41,556 nucleotides of DNA. It comes from an uncultured Selenomonadales bacterium. Lineage in GTDB: Bacteria; Bacillota; Negativicutes; Selenomonadales; Selenomonadaceae. Position numbers and translations under genes: made by a program. The notes beneath the pieces are model-generated. The model ran no database searches. It was given only the letters and a program-made list of their open reading frames with translations, and was not told the origin of the DNA. The first letter of the stretch is position 1; each line of letters begins with the position of its first letter. Below are positions 15,844 through 24,489 of the stretch, piece by piece. The stretch lies in NCBI GenBank assembly GCA_946407095.1, contig CAMJMR010000022.1:1-41556 (forward strand), written 5' to 3'.

Positions 15844-17409
15844 ATGGACATTTTAAAACGTTACGACGAGGCTCTGACGCTCTACAAGGCGCGGAAGTTC
15901 AAAGCGGCATTGGCGATAGTCGACGAGCTGAAAACCGCCGCGCCCGATTGGAAAAAGTCATTCCTGCTGGAGGCTTACATTCGCCGCGAACAAGAAGAAT
16001 TCATCAAGGAATTCGACGCGCTGACGAAACTTTTGCCGCGCTTCAAGCTCACTTCGCCCGAAGAAAAAAAATTGGCGGCCGATGCGCTAAGCTTGTTCGG
16101 CTCTGTCAATCGCGTCTTAGGCAACGTCGAGGATTCGGTCGAAAGCTTCAAGCTGTCGGCACTGTTCGAGCGCGATAAAGTCAAGACCTGCGCGGAGATA
16201 AGCAATGCGCTTTTCGCGGCGAACAGTTCGGAAAAATTTTCCGCCGCCGATTTCCGAGCCCTTTACGCCGAGTACAAAAAATATTCCGCCGACATCAAGC
16301 CCTACCCGCGAAAGTTCTACGCGCATGACAGAATTCGCGTGGGCTTTTTGTCGTCCGATTTTCAATGGCACGTCGTCATGGCGTGGAGTTGGGCTCTGCT
16401 GACCGAGCTTGACCGAAAAAAATTCGCCGTCTACTGCTATTCGAGCGTCGAGACGCCCGACAAAGTCACGAAACATTTTCAATCGACGGCTGACGTTTGG
16501 CGCGATATTCTCAAGCTGAACGACGCCAAGGCCGCCGAGCTGATTCGCGAGGACGAAATTGACATCCTGTTCGATTTGGCGGGGCACACTTCGGGCAATC
16601 GCCTGCGCGTCGCGGCGTATCGCCCTGCCTCCGTGCAAGTGTCGGGTATCGGCTACATGAACAGCACCGGGCTTGACGCCATGGATTATTTCCTGTCGGA
16701 CGTGCATTGCGCGGGCAAGTCGTCGCCCTACTTCACCGAAAAGCTTATCCTGTTGCCGAGCAGCCACATTTGCTACGAGCCGCCCACCAAGCTTGAGCCT
16801 GCCGCCGAGCCGCCTTGCCTGTCGAAAGGTTACGTGACATTCGGCAGCTTTAATCAGTTCGGCAAGGTTACCGATTCGATTTTGCGGGCGTGGAAAAAAA
16901 TTCTTGACGCCGTGCCCGCGAGCCGTTTGATTCTCAAGCACAGCATTTTCAATCGCGCGGAGGGCAAAGCGTTCGTCGGCGAGCGGCTGAAACATTTCGG
17001 CTTCGACGCGGCGCGGGTCGAAATGCGCGGCTACACGGCGAATCATCTTGCCGAATACGCGGACGTTGACATCGCGCTGGACACTTTTCCGTACACTGGC
17101 GGAGTCACGACGTGCGAGGCGTTGTATATGGGCGTGCCCGTCGTTAGTCTTTACGGCGAACGTCACGGGACGCGCTTCGGCTTGAGCCTTTTGGCTAACG
17201 TCGGGCTTGAGGAGTTGGCAGTTGATTCTTACGAGGCTTACATTGAGCGGGCGATTGACTTGGCGGGCGATTGGGAACTGCTTGCCGTGCTAAGGAAAAA
17301 TCTGCGCGGCATGATGAGACGTTCGCCGCTGATGGATTCGGCAAGCTACGTTCGCGCCGTCGAGGAGGCTTTCGTCGCAATCCTCGCACAAAGGGAGGAA
17401 CTTTCATGA
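15844..17409 (+). CDS. SPINDLY/OGT-type protein glycosyltransferase (GT41)
   Basis: A 521-residue protein of the O-linked GlcNAc transferase family. Residues 1-150 are helical and TPR-like. The catalytic region starts near 160 (RIRVGFLSSDFQWH) and includes DILFDLAGHTSGNRL, QVSGIGYMNSTGLDAMDYF and TFGSFNQFGKV. The UDP-sugar-binding end holds DIALDTFPYTGGVTTCEAL and GVPVV. Bacterial members modify surface proteins such as flagellins or adhesins. The ATG follows the ChW gene after one base, and the stop overlaps the lptA-like start, so the three genes are one transcript. The acceptor is unknown. Confidence 0.9.
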   Translation: MDILKRYDEALTLYKARKFKAALAIVDELKTAAPDWKKSFLLEAYIRREQEEFIKEFDALTKLLPRFKLTSPEEKKLAADALSLFGSVNRVLGNVEDSVESFKLSALFERDKVKTCAEISNALFAANSSEKFSAADFRALYAEYKKYSADIKPYPRKFYAHDRIRVGFLSSDFQWHVVMAWSWALLTELDRKKFAVYCYSSVETPDKVTKHFQSTADVWRDILKLNDAKAAELIREDEIDILFDLAGHTSGNRLRVAAYRPASVQVSGIGYMNSTGLDAMDYFLSDVHCAGKSSPYFTEKLILLPSSHICYEPPTKLEPAAEPPCLSKGYVTFGSFNQFGKVTDSILRAWKKILDAVPASRLILKHSIFNRAEGKAFVGERLKHFGFDAARVEMRGYTANHLAEYADVDIALDTFPYTGGVTTCEALYMGVPVVSLYGERHGTRFGLSLLANVGLEELAVDSYEAYIERAIDLAGDWELLAVLRKNLRGMMRRSPLMDSASYVRAVEEAFVAILAQREELS

Positions 17410-17987
17410 GGACTTTAAAATTTTTCGCGTTGGTGTTGCTGATTGTCGTCGCCGCGCAGGGCAGAGCTTTCGCCGCCATGCCCGAAATATCGGCGGGCGA
17501 AATGTACTTTGACATTTTCAAGGGCGTTTACGTTTTGAAAGGCAATGTGCACGTCGCGGCGGACAATCACGGCTTCAAGGCGAAGATAACGGCGGACGAG
17601 GCTCAAGTCAGCGTCACCAAGCAAAAATGTTGGGCGTCGGGGCACGTGAAGTTGACGCAGGAAAGCATCACGTTCAGCTGCGATAAGGCCTACCTGCAAT
17701 GGCAAACGCGCACAGCCGAAGTCACGGGCGCGGTCAAGTTCGCCAACAAAAAAAGCGTCGCGATAACATCGGACACTGCGGTTTTCAATTGGCAAGACAA
17801 GATTGTCGACTTCTACGGCAAAGTCACGGTCAAGGCTGAAAAGAAACTCAAGTTCGCCGAAGGCGTCAAGCTCGACGGCAAAAACTATCAGCACGTCCGC
17901 TACAACGTCGTCGAAGACACAATCCTTGCGCTCGATAAAGATTTCGACGCGCCAGAAATTAAAATCCCCGCCGTTGAGGAAGAGTGA
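17406..17987 (+). CDS. LptA/OstA-like periplasmic protein
   Basis: A 193-residue exported protein. Residues 1-23 are a signal peptide (MRTLKFFALVLLIVVAAQ, then GRAFA). The remainder is a repeated beta-strand pattern like the OstA/LptA domain that carries lipopolysaccharide across the periplasm: GVYVLKGNVHVAA, KITADEAQVSV, ASGHVKLTQES, AEVTGAVKFANK. The ATG at 17406 has GGGAGG 7 nt upstream and overlaps the glycosyltransferase stop. The other lpt genes are not adjacent, so it could be a paralogue. Its presence supports an outer membrane, as in Negativicutes. Confidence 0.75.
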   Translation: MRTLKFFALVLLIVVAAQGRAFAAMPEISAGEMYFDIFKGVYVLKGNVHVAADNHGFKAKITADEAQVSVTKQKCWASGHVKLTQESITFSCDKAYLQWQTRTAEVTGAVKFANKKSVAITSDTAVFNWQDKIVDFYGKVTVKAEKKLKFAEGVKLDGKNYQHVRYNVVEDTILALDKDFDAPEIKIPAVEEE

Positions 17988-18004
17988 CAGCCTCCGCCGA
18001 ATCA

Positions 18005-18040
18005 AAAAGCCCCTCCGATATGGAAGGGCTTAATTTTTTT
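18005..18040. terminator. Bidirectional rho-independent terminator
   Basis: AAGCCCCTCC pairs with GGAAGGGCTT around GATAT (one mismatch). A T-run follows on the plus strand and five T on the minus strand. It separates the convergent lptA-like and ABC exporter genes. Confidence 0.85.
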
Positions 18041-18049
18041 GCGGAAGTG

Positions 18050-19774
18050 TCAAGCGGCGGCGTTCGTCGAAAGATTGTAGTAGACGCCGCGTTGAGCCAT
18101 AAGATATTCGTGGGTGCCTTCCTCGGTTATGTTGCCGTGTTCAAGGACAAGAATTCTGTTTGAGGCGCGGACGGTCTGCAGGCGGTGCGCAACGGTTATG
18201 GTCGTGCGGTTTTCGGACAGCTTTTGCATGGCGCGCTGGATTTGCCGCTCGGTCTCGTTGTCAAGGGCACTGGTCGCCTCGTCCAGGATTAAAATTTTCG
18301 GATTGCGCAGGAACATGCGGGCGATGGCAATACGTTGTTTCTGTCCACCGCTCAGCTTGACGCCGCGCTCGCCTATGAAGGTGTCGTAGCCGTTCGGAAG
18401 CGCGCTTATGAAGTCGTGCGCCTCGGCAAGTTTCGCCGCCTCGAAAATTTCCTCGTCGGTAGCGTCTTCGCGCCCGTAAGCAATGTTATCGCGGACGCTC
18501 GCGCTGAAAAGGAACGTGTCTTGCTGAATCATTCCGACTTCGCGGCGGAGGCTGTCAGTCTTCACGGTTTTGATGTCGCGCCCGTTGATTGAAATTTTCC
18601 CGCCGTCAAGGTCGTACATTCCCAAAAGCAGCTCGCAAAGGGTGGTTTTGCCGCCGCCGGTCATGCCGACTATCCCGACGTGTTCGCCCGCCGCTATGCT
18701 AAGGTTGAAGTCGCGGAAAATCGGCGCGTTGCCCTCGTAGCCGAAATTCACGTGCGAAAATTCGACTTCGGCCGCGCCCTCCAATTCGGCCACGCGTTCG
18801 GCGGAAAGTTCGCTTGACTCGGGCAGACTCATCATTTCGCGATAACGTTCGACGCCCGCCATGCCGCGCTGATAAACTTCCGTCAACATCATCAGCTGAA
18901 AGACGGGGCGCATGCAAAGCATCATGTACAGCAGGAAGGCAACCAGGTCGCTGATTGACATCAGCCCGAAACTTATCAGCGCGCCGCCGAGGACGATTAT
19001 CGTCAAGTTCATGACGTTGGAAAAAAAATTTATGCCGCCGTGGAGCTTGCCGACCGTGCGGAAGGAATTTTCTTGCACCGACAAAAGATTTTCGCCTGCG
19101 CGGAGCATTTTGCCGAGTTCCTTGTCTTCGCAGCTGAAAATCTTCACGAGGCGAATTCCTTGCAGGCTTTCCGATATTTGCCCGCTTAAATCGCCCGTAT
19201 TTTCGCGCGCCCGCATGAACATGCGCTTCATGTCCATGTTGAGCTTGAACGTCGACAAAGTTTTGAGCAGCAACAGCGCAGTCACGATTGCGGCGAGTTG
19301 CCAGTTGAGGTAGAACAGCAACGCGACCGAGCCGAGCAAAGTTATCGAACAGGTTATGAACAGGTGAGGGATTGCGAACATGAGCCCGCCGACTTCCGAA
19401 ATGTCATTGACGAGCCGCGACAGCAGTTGTCCGCTCTGCGCGTTGTCGTAGAAGGAATAGCCCATCCTCAACATGTGGCGGAAAAGTTTTTCGCGCATGG
19501 TGAATTCGATTTTCGCGCCCATGCCGCGCCCGACGACTTCGACTTTGTAGTTGAGCCAGTAATTGGCGGCGTAGATGACCAACAGCGCGCCAGCCGTCAA
19601 AATCATTTCGGACGATATGCCGTGCGGCAAAAGTTCATCCATGACGCGCCGAATCAGCATCGGCGACAGCAGTCCGAGACCCGCGCAGATTAGCGAGCCG
19701 ATTACCACGAACGAAAACGCTTTCTTGTGCGCCGCGTAGCTTTCCGCGAAAAAGTTCAGTCTGTCCTTGACCAT
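18050..19774 (-). CDS. ABC exporter, fused membrane and ATPase domains (MsbA-like)
   Basis: A 574-residue half-exporter that should work as a homodimer, moving lipids or drugs. The first 310 residues form six membrane helices. The ATPase has Walker A GMTGGGKT, signature LSGGQKQRIAIARM, Walker B ILILDEATSALD and the H-loop in VAHRLQTV. The ATG at 19774 has GGGAGGG upstream. It lies 55 nt after marR on the same strand, so it is probably under MarR control, as is common for drug-exporting ABC proteins in Firmicutes. The fusion type suggests multidrug or lipid export; substrate unproven. Confidence 0.92.
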   Translation of the reverse strand: MVKDRLNFFAESYAAHKKAFSFVVIGSLICAGLGLLSPMLIRRVMDELLPHGISSEMILTAGALLVIYAANYWLNYKVEVVGRGMGAKIEFTMREKLFRHMLRMGYSFYDNAQSGQLLSRLVNDISEVGGLMFAIPHLFITCSITLLGSVALLFYLNWQLAAIVTALLLLKTLSTFKLNMDMKRMFMRARENTGDLSGQISESLQGIRLVKIFSCEDKELGKMLRAGENLLSVQENSFRTVGKLHGGINFFSNVMNLTIIVLGGALISFGLMSISDLVAFLLYMMLCMRPVFQLMMLTEVYQRGMAGVERYREMMSLPESSELSAERVAELEGAAEVEFSHVNFGYEGNAPIFRDFNLSIAAGEHVGIVGMTGGGKTTLCELLLGMYDLDGGKISINGRDIKTVKTDSLRREVGMIQQDTFLFSASVRDNIAYGREDATDEEIFEAAKLAEAHDFISALPNGYDTFIGERGVKLSGGQKQRIAIARMFLRNPKILILDEATSALDNETERQIQRAMQKLSENRTTITVAHRLQTVRASNRILVLEHGNITEEGTHEYLMAQRGVYYNLSTNAAA

Positions 19775-19798
19775 CGAAAAAATCCCTCCCGCCTGTTC

Positions 19799-19826
19799 AA
19801 TGCGTAATGCGTAATGCGCAATGACG
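19799..19826. repeat. Heptanucleotide tandem repeat (AATGCGY units)
   Basis: AATGCGT, AATGCGT, AATGCGC, AATGACG in direct register between marR and the ABC exporter gene. The same unit recurs at 25552-25568. Confidence 0.65.
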
Positions 19827-19829
19827 ACG

Positions 19830-20288
19830 TTAAACGTAAAAGTCTTCTTCCGTGTTTTCCCTTTGGATTTGCTCTTCCAGCCGTTTGGAAATTTTTTCCA
19901 GCGACTTTGCAAGTTCGGCGCGCTCCTTCGCGTTGAGGTCGACGAACAGCTCTTCATACTCCGGCTTCTGCAAGTGGAAGGTTTCGCCCTTTTCGGTCAG
20001 TTCCACAATCAGCGCGCGTTTGTCCGTCTGCGAATGATACCGCTTGATGTAGCCGTGCGCTTCGAGCTTCTGCAACAGCTCACCCAAGGATTGCGGGCGA
20101 ATGTCCAAGTTTATGCCGAGTTCCTTCTGCTTAATGCAACGAATTTGCCGCAACGCCGACAAGATACGCCCTTGCCCCTGTCGCGGGTCGAGCCCTCCGA
20201 AATTTTTCCCGTACCACGTCATGTGATAGCGGTGCATTAGGTGATACGCGTCCAAATACGTTTCAATCAAATTTTTCTGCTCTGCCAT
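19830..20288 (-). CDS. MarR-family transcriptional regulator
   Basis: A 152-residue winged-helix repressor. The DNA-binding part is LGINLDIRPQSLGELLQKLE and the wing GYIKRYHSQTDKRALIVEL, a good MarR pattern, with helices at both ends for dimerisation. The ATG at 20288 has GAGGAGG 7 nt upstream; an in-frame TTG two codons earlier is too close to it. It is first in an operon with the ABC exporter. Its own promoter is overlapped by an inverted repeat (20311-20349), so autorepression released by a toxic ligand is likely. Confidence 0.92.
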   Translation of the reverse strand: MAEQKNLIETYLDAYHLMHRYHMTWYGKNFGGLDPRQGQGRILSALRQIRCIKQKELGINLDIRPQSLGELLQKLEAHGYIKRYHSQTDKRALIVELTEKGETFHLQKPEYEELFVDLNAKERAELAKSLEKISKRLEEQIQRENTEEDFYV

Positions 20289-20310
20289 ATCCAAGCCTCC
20301 TCAAAAAAAT

Positions 20311-20359
20311 TTAAAGTACTATGCACCAAAATGATACACAGTACCTTAAAGCTCGTCAA
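20311..20359 (-). promoter_or_regulatory. marR promoter with overlapping inverted-repeat operator
   Basis: Minus strand TTGACG, 17-nt spacer, TATCAT (promoter spans 20331-20359). Two 13-bp arms, TTAAAGTACTATG (20311-20323) and CACAGTACCTTAA (20337-20349), match at 11 of 13 positions as an inverted repeat and flank the -10 box. This is a classic arrangement for repression. Confidence 0.75.
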
Positions 20360-20404
20360 TATGGTTTGGAAGTTTTAACCGCAATTTTAAACGCGCCAAG
20401 CCGC

Positions 20405-20429
20405 CGTTAAGGGCTGAACTGAACTTTGA
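20405..20429. repeat. 25-bp direct repeat, left copy
   Basis: CGTTAAGGGCTGAACTGAAC plus CTTGA-like ending (25 bp ending TTTGA) is identical to 20598-20622, which is the 3' end of the penicillin-binding protein gene. The two copies enclose a family 2 element. Confidence 0.9.
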
Positions 20430-20527
20430 GCCGCTTTAAAAGCGGCGGAACAGCAAGCGCGCCGTGCCGTCCGTAAGTCAAACGTTATCGCCGCGCCGAT
20501 ACGAAATGCCTGCGCATTTCTAGTCTC
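20430..20527. repeat. Palindromic intergenic repeat, family 2, copy beside the PBP gene
   Basis: It begins with hairpin CCGCTTTAAAAGCGG and then carries GCGCGCCGTGCCGTCCG, CGCCGCGCCGATACG and the hairpin GAAATGC/GCATTTC before CTAGTCTC. It is colinear with 8795-8876. The remaining bases up to 20597 show no gene. Confidence 0.75.
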
Positions 20528-20597
20528 ACAACTTAAGCAACGTAAAGGCGAATAAATTCCTTGTCACATCATGATTGTATCAACACGCTCCAGCTGT

Positions 20598-20622
20598 CGT
20601 TAAGGGCTGAACTGAACTTTGA
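20598..20622. repeat. 25-bp direct repeat, right copy (PBP gene 3' end)
   Basis: Contains the stop codon and last codons of the penicillin-binding protein. Identical to 20405-20429. Confidence 0.9.
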
Positions 20623-22636
20623 CGGTCGTGCCCTTGTCGACGATTTCGCCCGCGCCGATGCTCTGACTGACCGCGAAGCCCGAACCTTCCGCCGCGAAGC
20701 CGATGCCCGCCTCGTTGGCAAGCCGTGCCGCCTCCCGAATGCTTTTGCCGTAGAAATTCGGGACGCGTGACGAATTGTCGGCAATGGGCGGCGGAATTTC
20801 TTCGGGCGCGGGTGTCGACGGCGCAACTTCCTTAGGCGTCTCTCTTTGCGGCATTCCTTGAATCGAAGCGTCACCTTCGCCAACATCCTCGTCCAATTCG
20901 TCGGCGTCTATGCTAAGCGGCGCGTCGCTGGGCTCAATCCTCAAGTAGCGGAAGACTTGCGAAAAAATTCGGCTCGCTACGGGCGCGGCGATTTGTCCGC
21001 CGTAAAAAGCTCCGTAGGGCTCGTCAATCACGACAAGCAACGCGATTTGCGGGCTCTCGACGGGCGCGAAGCCGCAAAACGACGCGATATACTTGCCGTC
21101 GGTGTAGCCCCAACCGTCCTCGTTGACTTTCTGCGCGGTGCCCGTCTTGCCGGCTATCCTGTAGCCGCGAACAGTAGCCTTGCGTCCGCCGCCCGTCGCC
21201 ACGACTTGTTCAAGCAAGCCGACCAAAGTTTTATCTGTCGCGCTGTCAATCGTGCGCCTGACTTCCTCGACGTGCGTTTCGGAATACGTCGTGCCGTTCG
21301 CGTTCTTAATCGACTTGACGATATGCGGCTTGAGCAGAATGCCGTCGTTGGCAATGGCGCAAAAGGCCGTGATGAGTTGCAGCGGCGTGACGGCTATGCT
21401 TTGCCCGATAGCCATCGTCGCAATGTCGGAGTCAACCATTTCGTCGGGCGCGTACAGAATGCCGATTTCCTCGCCGGGAAGTTCAATGCCCGTCGGGTCG
21501 CCGAAGCCGAACAGCCTCGCGTAGCGAATGAGTTTTTCCGCGCCCAGCTCGTAGCCGAAAATGGCGAAGCCCGTGTTCAACGACTGCTTAACCACGTCGG
21601 CGAACGTCACATAGCCGAAGCTCGCGCCGTTCCAGTTCTGAATCTCTTTGCCCGAAAACATGACCTTGCCAGGGTCGGCGAAGGGCTGATTGGGTGCAAC
21701 AATGCCCTCCTGCAACAACGCGCCCGCCACTACCGCCTTGAACGTCGAACCTGGCTCGTAAATGTAGGACACCGCGCGATTTTTCCAAACTTCGGGGTCG
21801 TAGTCCCAAAAGCGATTGGGATTGTAGCTCGGACGATTAGCCATCGCCAAAATCTCGCCCGTGCGCGGATCCATTGCCACACACGTTATCGCAAGCGGGC
21901 TGTTCTCCGCCATAGCGCGGTCAAGCTCCTGTTCGACGATAAACTGAATCGCGCTGTCAATCGTCAGCTGAATCGTCTTGCACCTGTCGCCCTGGTAGCC
22001 GTGTTGAGAAAAAATCGACTCCAGAATCGGTCTGTCCTGCGTGTCGGCGTAGATGAACGACTCGGTGACTTCGCCCTTGATGTACTTGTCCAAAGCCTGT
22101 TCGATGCCGTCAAGCCCCTTGTCGTCGGTGCCCACGAAGCCCAAAACATTGGCGGCAAGCACGTCGTTGGGATAGTAGCGTTTCGCCTCGTCGCGGAAGC
22201 CCAAGCAGACGGCGTAACCCTTTTCGCGAATCAGCACGCGAATCGCCTCGTATTCCGACTGCTCAAGCCGCCGCTTAACCCAAGAGAAGCCGCCGCCGAC
22301 CGCGATATCTTCCAAGATGTCAGCCTCGGTCTTGCCGACAAGCGGTGCCAAGTCCTTCGCCAACTGCGCGGGGTTTTCGACGTGATTGGGGTCGACGAAC
22401 AGCGATTTGGTCATGGTGCTAACCGCCAATTCGCGCCCGTTCCTGTCGACAATCGCGCCGCGCGGTGATTGAACGGAATAATCGTGCCCGACTTGCCAAC
22501 GCATCCTTTCGGCAAGCTCACTGCCTTGAACGAGTTGCAGCCAGCCGTAGCGGAAGACGACCACGCCCATCAGCCCAAGCAAAACCATTACCAGCCGCGT
22601 GATTCGCCCTTGAACAAATGCGCGGTCCTTTTTCAT
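20600..22636 (-). CDS. Class B penicillin-binding protein (transpeptidase) with PASTA domain
   Basis: A 678-residue peptidoglycan transpeptidase of the FtsI/SpoVD group. Residues 14-38 are the membrane anchor. The dimerisation region begins near 55 (SPRGAIVDRNGREL). The catalytic motifs are STFK (Ser297, Lys300), SLN (352-354) and KTG (497-499). A linker rich in Asp/Glu/Pro leads to one C-terminal PASTA repeat (from about 630, VPNFYGKSIREAA). A single PASTA domain favours the SpoVD-type branch. The ATG overlaps the stop of the upstream membrane-protein gene (ATGA), implying coupling. The mur/mra genes that often follow are absent. Confidence 0.92.
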   Translation of the reverse strand: MKKDRAFVQGRITRLVMVLLGLMGVVVFRYGWLQLVQGSELAERMRWQVGHDYSVQSPRGAIVDRNGRELAVSTMTKSLFVDPNHVENPAQLAKDLAPLVGKTEADILEDIAVGGGFSWVKRRLEQSEYEAIRVLIREKGYAVCLGFRDEAKRYYPNDVLAANVLGFVGTDDKGLDGIEQALDKYIKGEVTESFIYADTQDRPILESIFSQHGYQGDRCKTIQLTIDSAIQFIVEQELDRAMAENSPLAITCVAMDPRTGEILAMANRPSYNPNRFWDYDPEVWKNRAVSYIYEPGSTFKAVVAGALLQEGIVAPNQPFADPGKVMFSGKEIQNWNGASFGYVTFADVVKQSLNTGFAIFGYELGAEKLIRYARLFGFGDPTGIELPGEEIGILYAPDEMVDSDIATMAIGQSIAVTPLQLITAFCAIANDGILLKPHIVKSIKNANGTTYSETHVEEVRRTIDSATDKTLVGLLEQVVATGGGRKATVRGYRIAGKTGTAQKVNEDGWGYTDGKYIASFCGFAPVESPQIALLVVIDEPYGAFYGGQIAAPVASRIFSQVFRYLRIEPSDAPLSIDADELDEDVGEGDASIQGMPQRETPKEVAPSTPAPEEIPPPIADNSSRVPNFYGKSIREAARLANEAGIGFAAEGSGFAVSQSIGAGEIVDKGTTVKVQFSP

Positions 22637-23037
22637 TTAGCAAGCGTCCCTGCCGCCAATATCGCGGTGACGATTGCGCAAACTCCGGAATTCCACACTG
22701 TCTCTGCCAGCTCCTTAAATCCTGCCAAGCTTCTTGCCGAGCCTTGACTTGCGCTCAACGTGTCGATTACCTTCCCTGCGAAAGCGAACACGTCCACGCC
22801 GAGCGATAATAACCAAAACACCGCTATCATTACCGCCACGACTTTCACGCCCGTTTCCGACGAAAAATTTATCACTGCCGCGCAGGTCAGCTTGAATGCG
22901 ATAAACGCCGTCGCTATCGTGATGAAGTTCGACCAATCGCGCGGGTTCGGGATGAGGAATTGAAAGATTATCAGCAACAAAATCGTCGACGCAGCGTATG
23001 ACAAAAGCCCTGCCGGTATGCCTACTGCTTCGCGCAT
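22633..23037 (-). CDS. Small integral membrane protein of unknown function
   Basis: A 134-residue protein with about four hydrophobic segments (around 8-28, 38-58, 66-86 and 115-132). I do not recognise a family. The ATG has AAGGTGAT 6 nt upstream, and the stop overlaps the start of the penicillin-binding protein gene. In division loci this position is usually taken by FtsL, a single-span protein; this one has too many spans and no coiled coil, so it is not a normal FtsL. A supporting role in cell-wall synthesis is suggested only by coupling. Confidence 0.7.
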   Translation of the reverse strand: MREAVGIPAGLLSYAASTILLLIIFQFLIPNPRDWSNFITIATAFIAFKLTCAAVINFSSETGVKVVAVMIAVFWLLSLGVDVFAFAGKVIDTLSASQGSARSLAGFKELAETVWNSGVCAIVTAILAAGTLAK

Positions 23038-23091
23038 GAAGAATCACCTTAAACTTTCGTTGCGTTGCGAGGGTTTGTTGGCAGTTTTTAA

Positions 23092-23253
23092 CTAACTTTC
23101 TTTGACCGGGCAAAGAAAGTAGCAAAGAAACCCGCCACTACGCGTGGGGCGGATATCAATCGTGGACGAAGTGTCCGCGCTACCCGAAGCCGTGTGTGCG
23201 CCGCTACTTCGCATCACGCTCAGTACGCGGCGCGGCCGCCGTCCTTGGCGGCC
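23092..23253. repeat. Structured intergenic repeat, family 1, copy C (inverted)
   Basis: The reverse complement carries the same order as the other copies: hairpin GGCCGCC/GGCGGCC around AAGGAC, then CCGCCCCACGCGTAGTGG (as in B), TTTCTTTG, then the terminal hairpin CTACTTTCTTTG/CAAAGAAAG around CCCGGT, with one base inserted in the right arm. It lies between telA and the membrane protein gene; 23254-23292 shows no gene. Confidence 0.8.
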
Positions 23254-23292
23254 TCGTCCCCTGCAACGTCTTCGTTATTTTACCAACAGTCC

Positions 23293-24456
23293 CTAATTGG
23301 CTGCTCTCGTTGCGTTTTGGAGGAGCGTGTCTTTGAGCCGCCCTTCAATCGCAAGAAGTTCTTTTTCGGCGGCTTGACGTTTCTGCCGTCCTTCCTGCTG
23401 AATGCGCAACGTCTCTTGAATCGTCGAAATTAAATCCTCGTTGACTTTCTTGACGGTGTCGATGTCGACGATGCCGCGCTCGTTCGCCTTCGCCGTGTCG
23501 ATTGAGTTTTGCTTGAGCATTTCGGCGTTGCGGCGGAGGAGGTCGTTGGTGGCGTCGCTTACCATGCGCTGAAGTTCAATCGTCTCTTTCTGGCGCGATA
23601 AGCCCAACGCAATGACCAGCTGATTTTTCCAGAGCGGAATGGTGTGGTAAATGGCGGATTGCACGCGGTCGATTAGGACGCGGTCGTTGTTCTGAATCAA
23701 ACGGATTTGCGGCGCGGTTTGAATCGCCAACGTCTTGCTTAGCTTGAGGTCGTGAATTTTTTTCTCGAAGCGGTCGACGCTTTGTTCAAAGTCGCTGACG
23801 ACTTGCACGGCCATAGGGTCGCCCGACGCCGTCGCCTGTTCGCGAAGCTTGGGCAGTGTCACGTTGCGAATCTCGTCAAGCTTTTCCTCCCCGGCGCGAA
23901 TGTACAGCTGCAACTGCTTGAAGTACTCAAGATTTTTCTGATAGAGCGTGTCGAACATGACGACATCCTCCATCATTTTGACTTTGGAATTTTCGAGCCC
24001 CGCTTGAATCTTTTCGACTTGCACCGACAGCTTGTCGTAGCTTTGCATGACATCTTCGGCCTTGTTGACGAGCTTGCCGACAATCGGGATGTTGCTTAGG
24101 AAGCCGCCGCTTTTCTTTGTCACGTCGAAGCCCTTGACTTTGCCGACGAGCTCATTGAGCAGGACGCCGACTTCGCCTGCGTCCTTGGCGCGCACCTTGG
24201 CGAGAATGCTGTCCGAGAATTGCGCGATTTCCTTTTGCGCGGGCGAGCCGAAACTTAACGGCGTGCTTGAGTCCATTAAGTCGATGCCGTCCTTGATTGA
24301 GTTGACTTTGGCGAGTTCTTCGGGCGAAAGCGTTTCGATTTGTTGAGTGACTTTCGCGATTTCCTTTTCGGGTTCGACGGGCTTGTCGTCCTTGGCGGGC
24401 TCCGAGGCGGCCGCCTTCTTTTTGGCCATCAAGTCTGCAAGGTTTATGTCTGCCAT
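23293..24456 (-). CDS. telA: TelA family toxic-anion resistance protein
   Basis: A 387-residue cytoplasmic, largely coiled-coil protein of the TelA/KlaA family, linked to tellurite and other stress resistance. Recognisable segments are VGKLVNKAEDVMQSYDKLSV, LYQKNLEYFKQLQLYI and IPLWKNQLVIALGLSRQ. It starts at an ATG with AAAGGAG upstream. It follows xpaC by 33 nt on the same strand, the usual pairing in Firmicutes. The molecular activity of TelA is unknown; envelope-stress roles are proposed for the family. Confidence 0.92.
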   Translation of the reverse strand: MADINLADLMAKKKAAASEPAKDDKPVEPEKEIAKVTQQIETLSPEELAKVNSIKDGIDLMDSSTPLSFGSPAQKEIAQFSDSILAKVRAKDAGEVGVLLNELVGKVKGFDVTKKSGGFLSNIPIVGKLVNKAEDVMQSYDKLSVQVEKIQAGLENSKVKMMEDVVMFDTLYQKNLEYFKQLQLYIRAGEEKLDEIRNVTLPKLREQATASGDPMAVQVVSDFEQSVDRFEKKIHDLKLSKTLAIQTAPQIRLIQNNDRVLIDRVQSAIYHTIPLWKNQLVIALGLSRQKETIELQRMVSDATNDLLRRNAEMLKQNSIDTAKANERGIVDIDTVKKVNEDLISTIQETLRIQQEGRQKRQAAEKELLAIEGRLKDTLLQNATRAAN

Positions 24457-24489
24457 TTAAATGAGCTCCTTTCGTTTCAAGGTTGCGAG

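Noticed and set aside
20846-22468. Plus-strand open frame of 540 codons opposite the penicillin-binding protein
   Set aside because: Arg/Val/Asn-rich composition without motifs, lying entirely inside a gene with all three transpeptidase motifs.
22633-23037. FtsL-like division protein upstream of the transpeptidase
   Set aside because: It has about four hydrophobic segments and no coiled coil; FtsL has one span.
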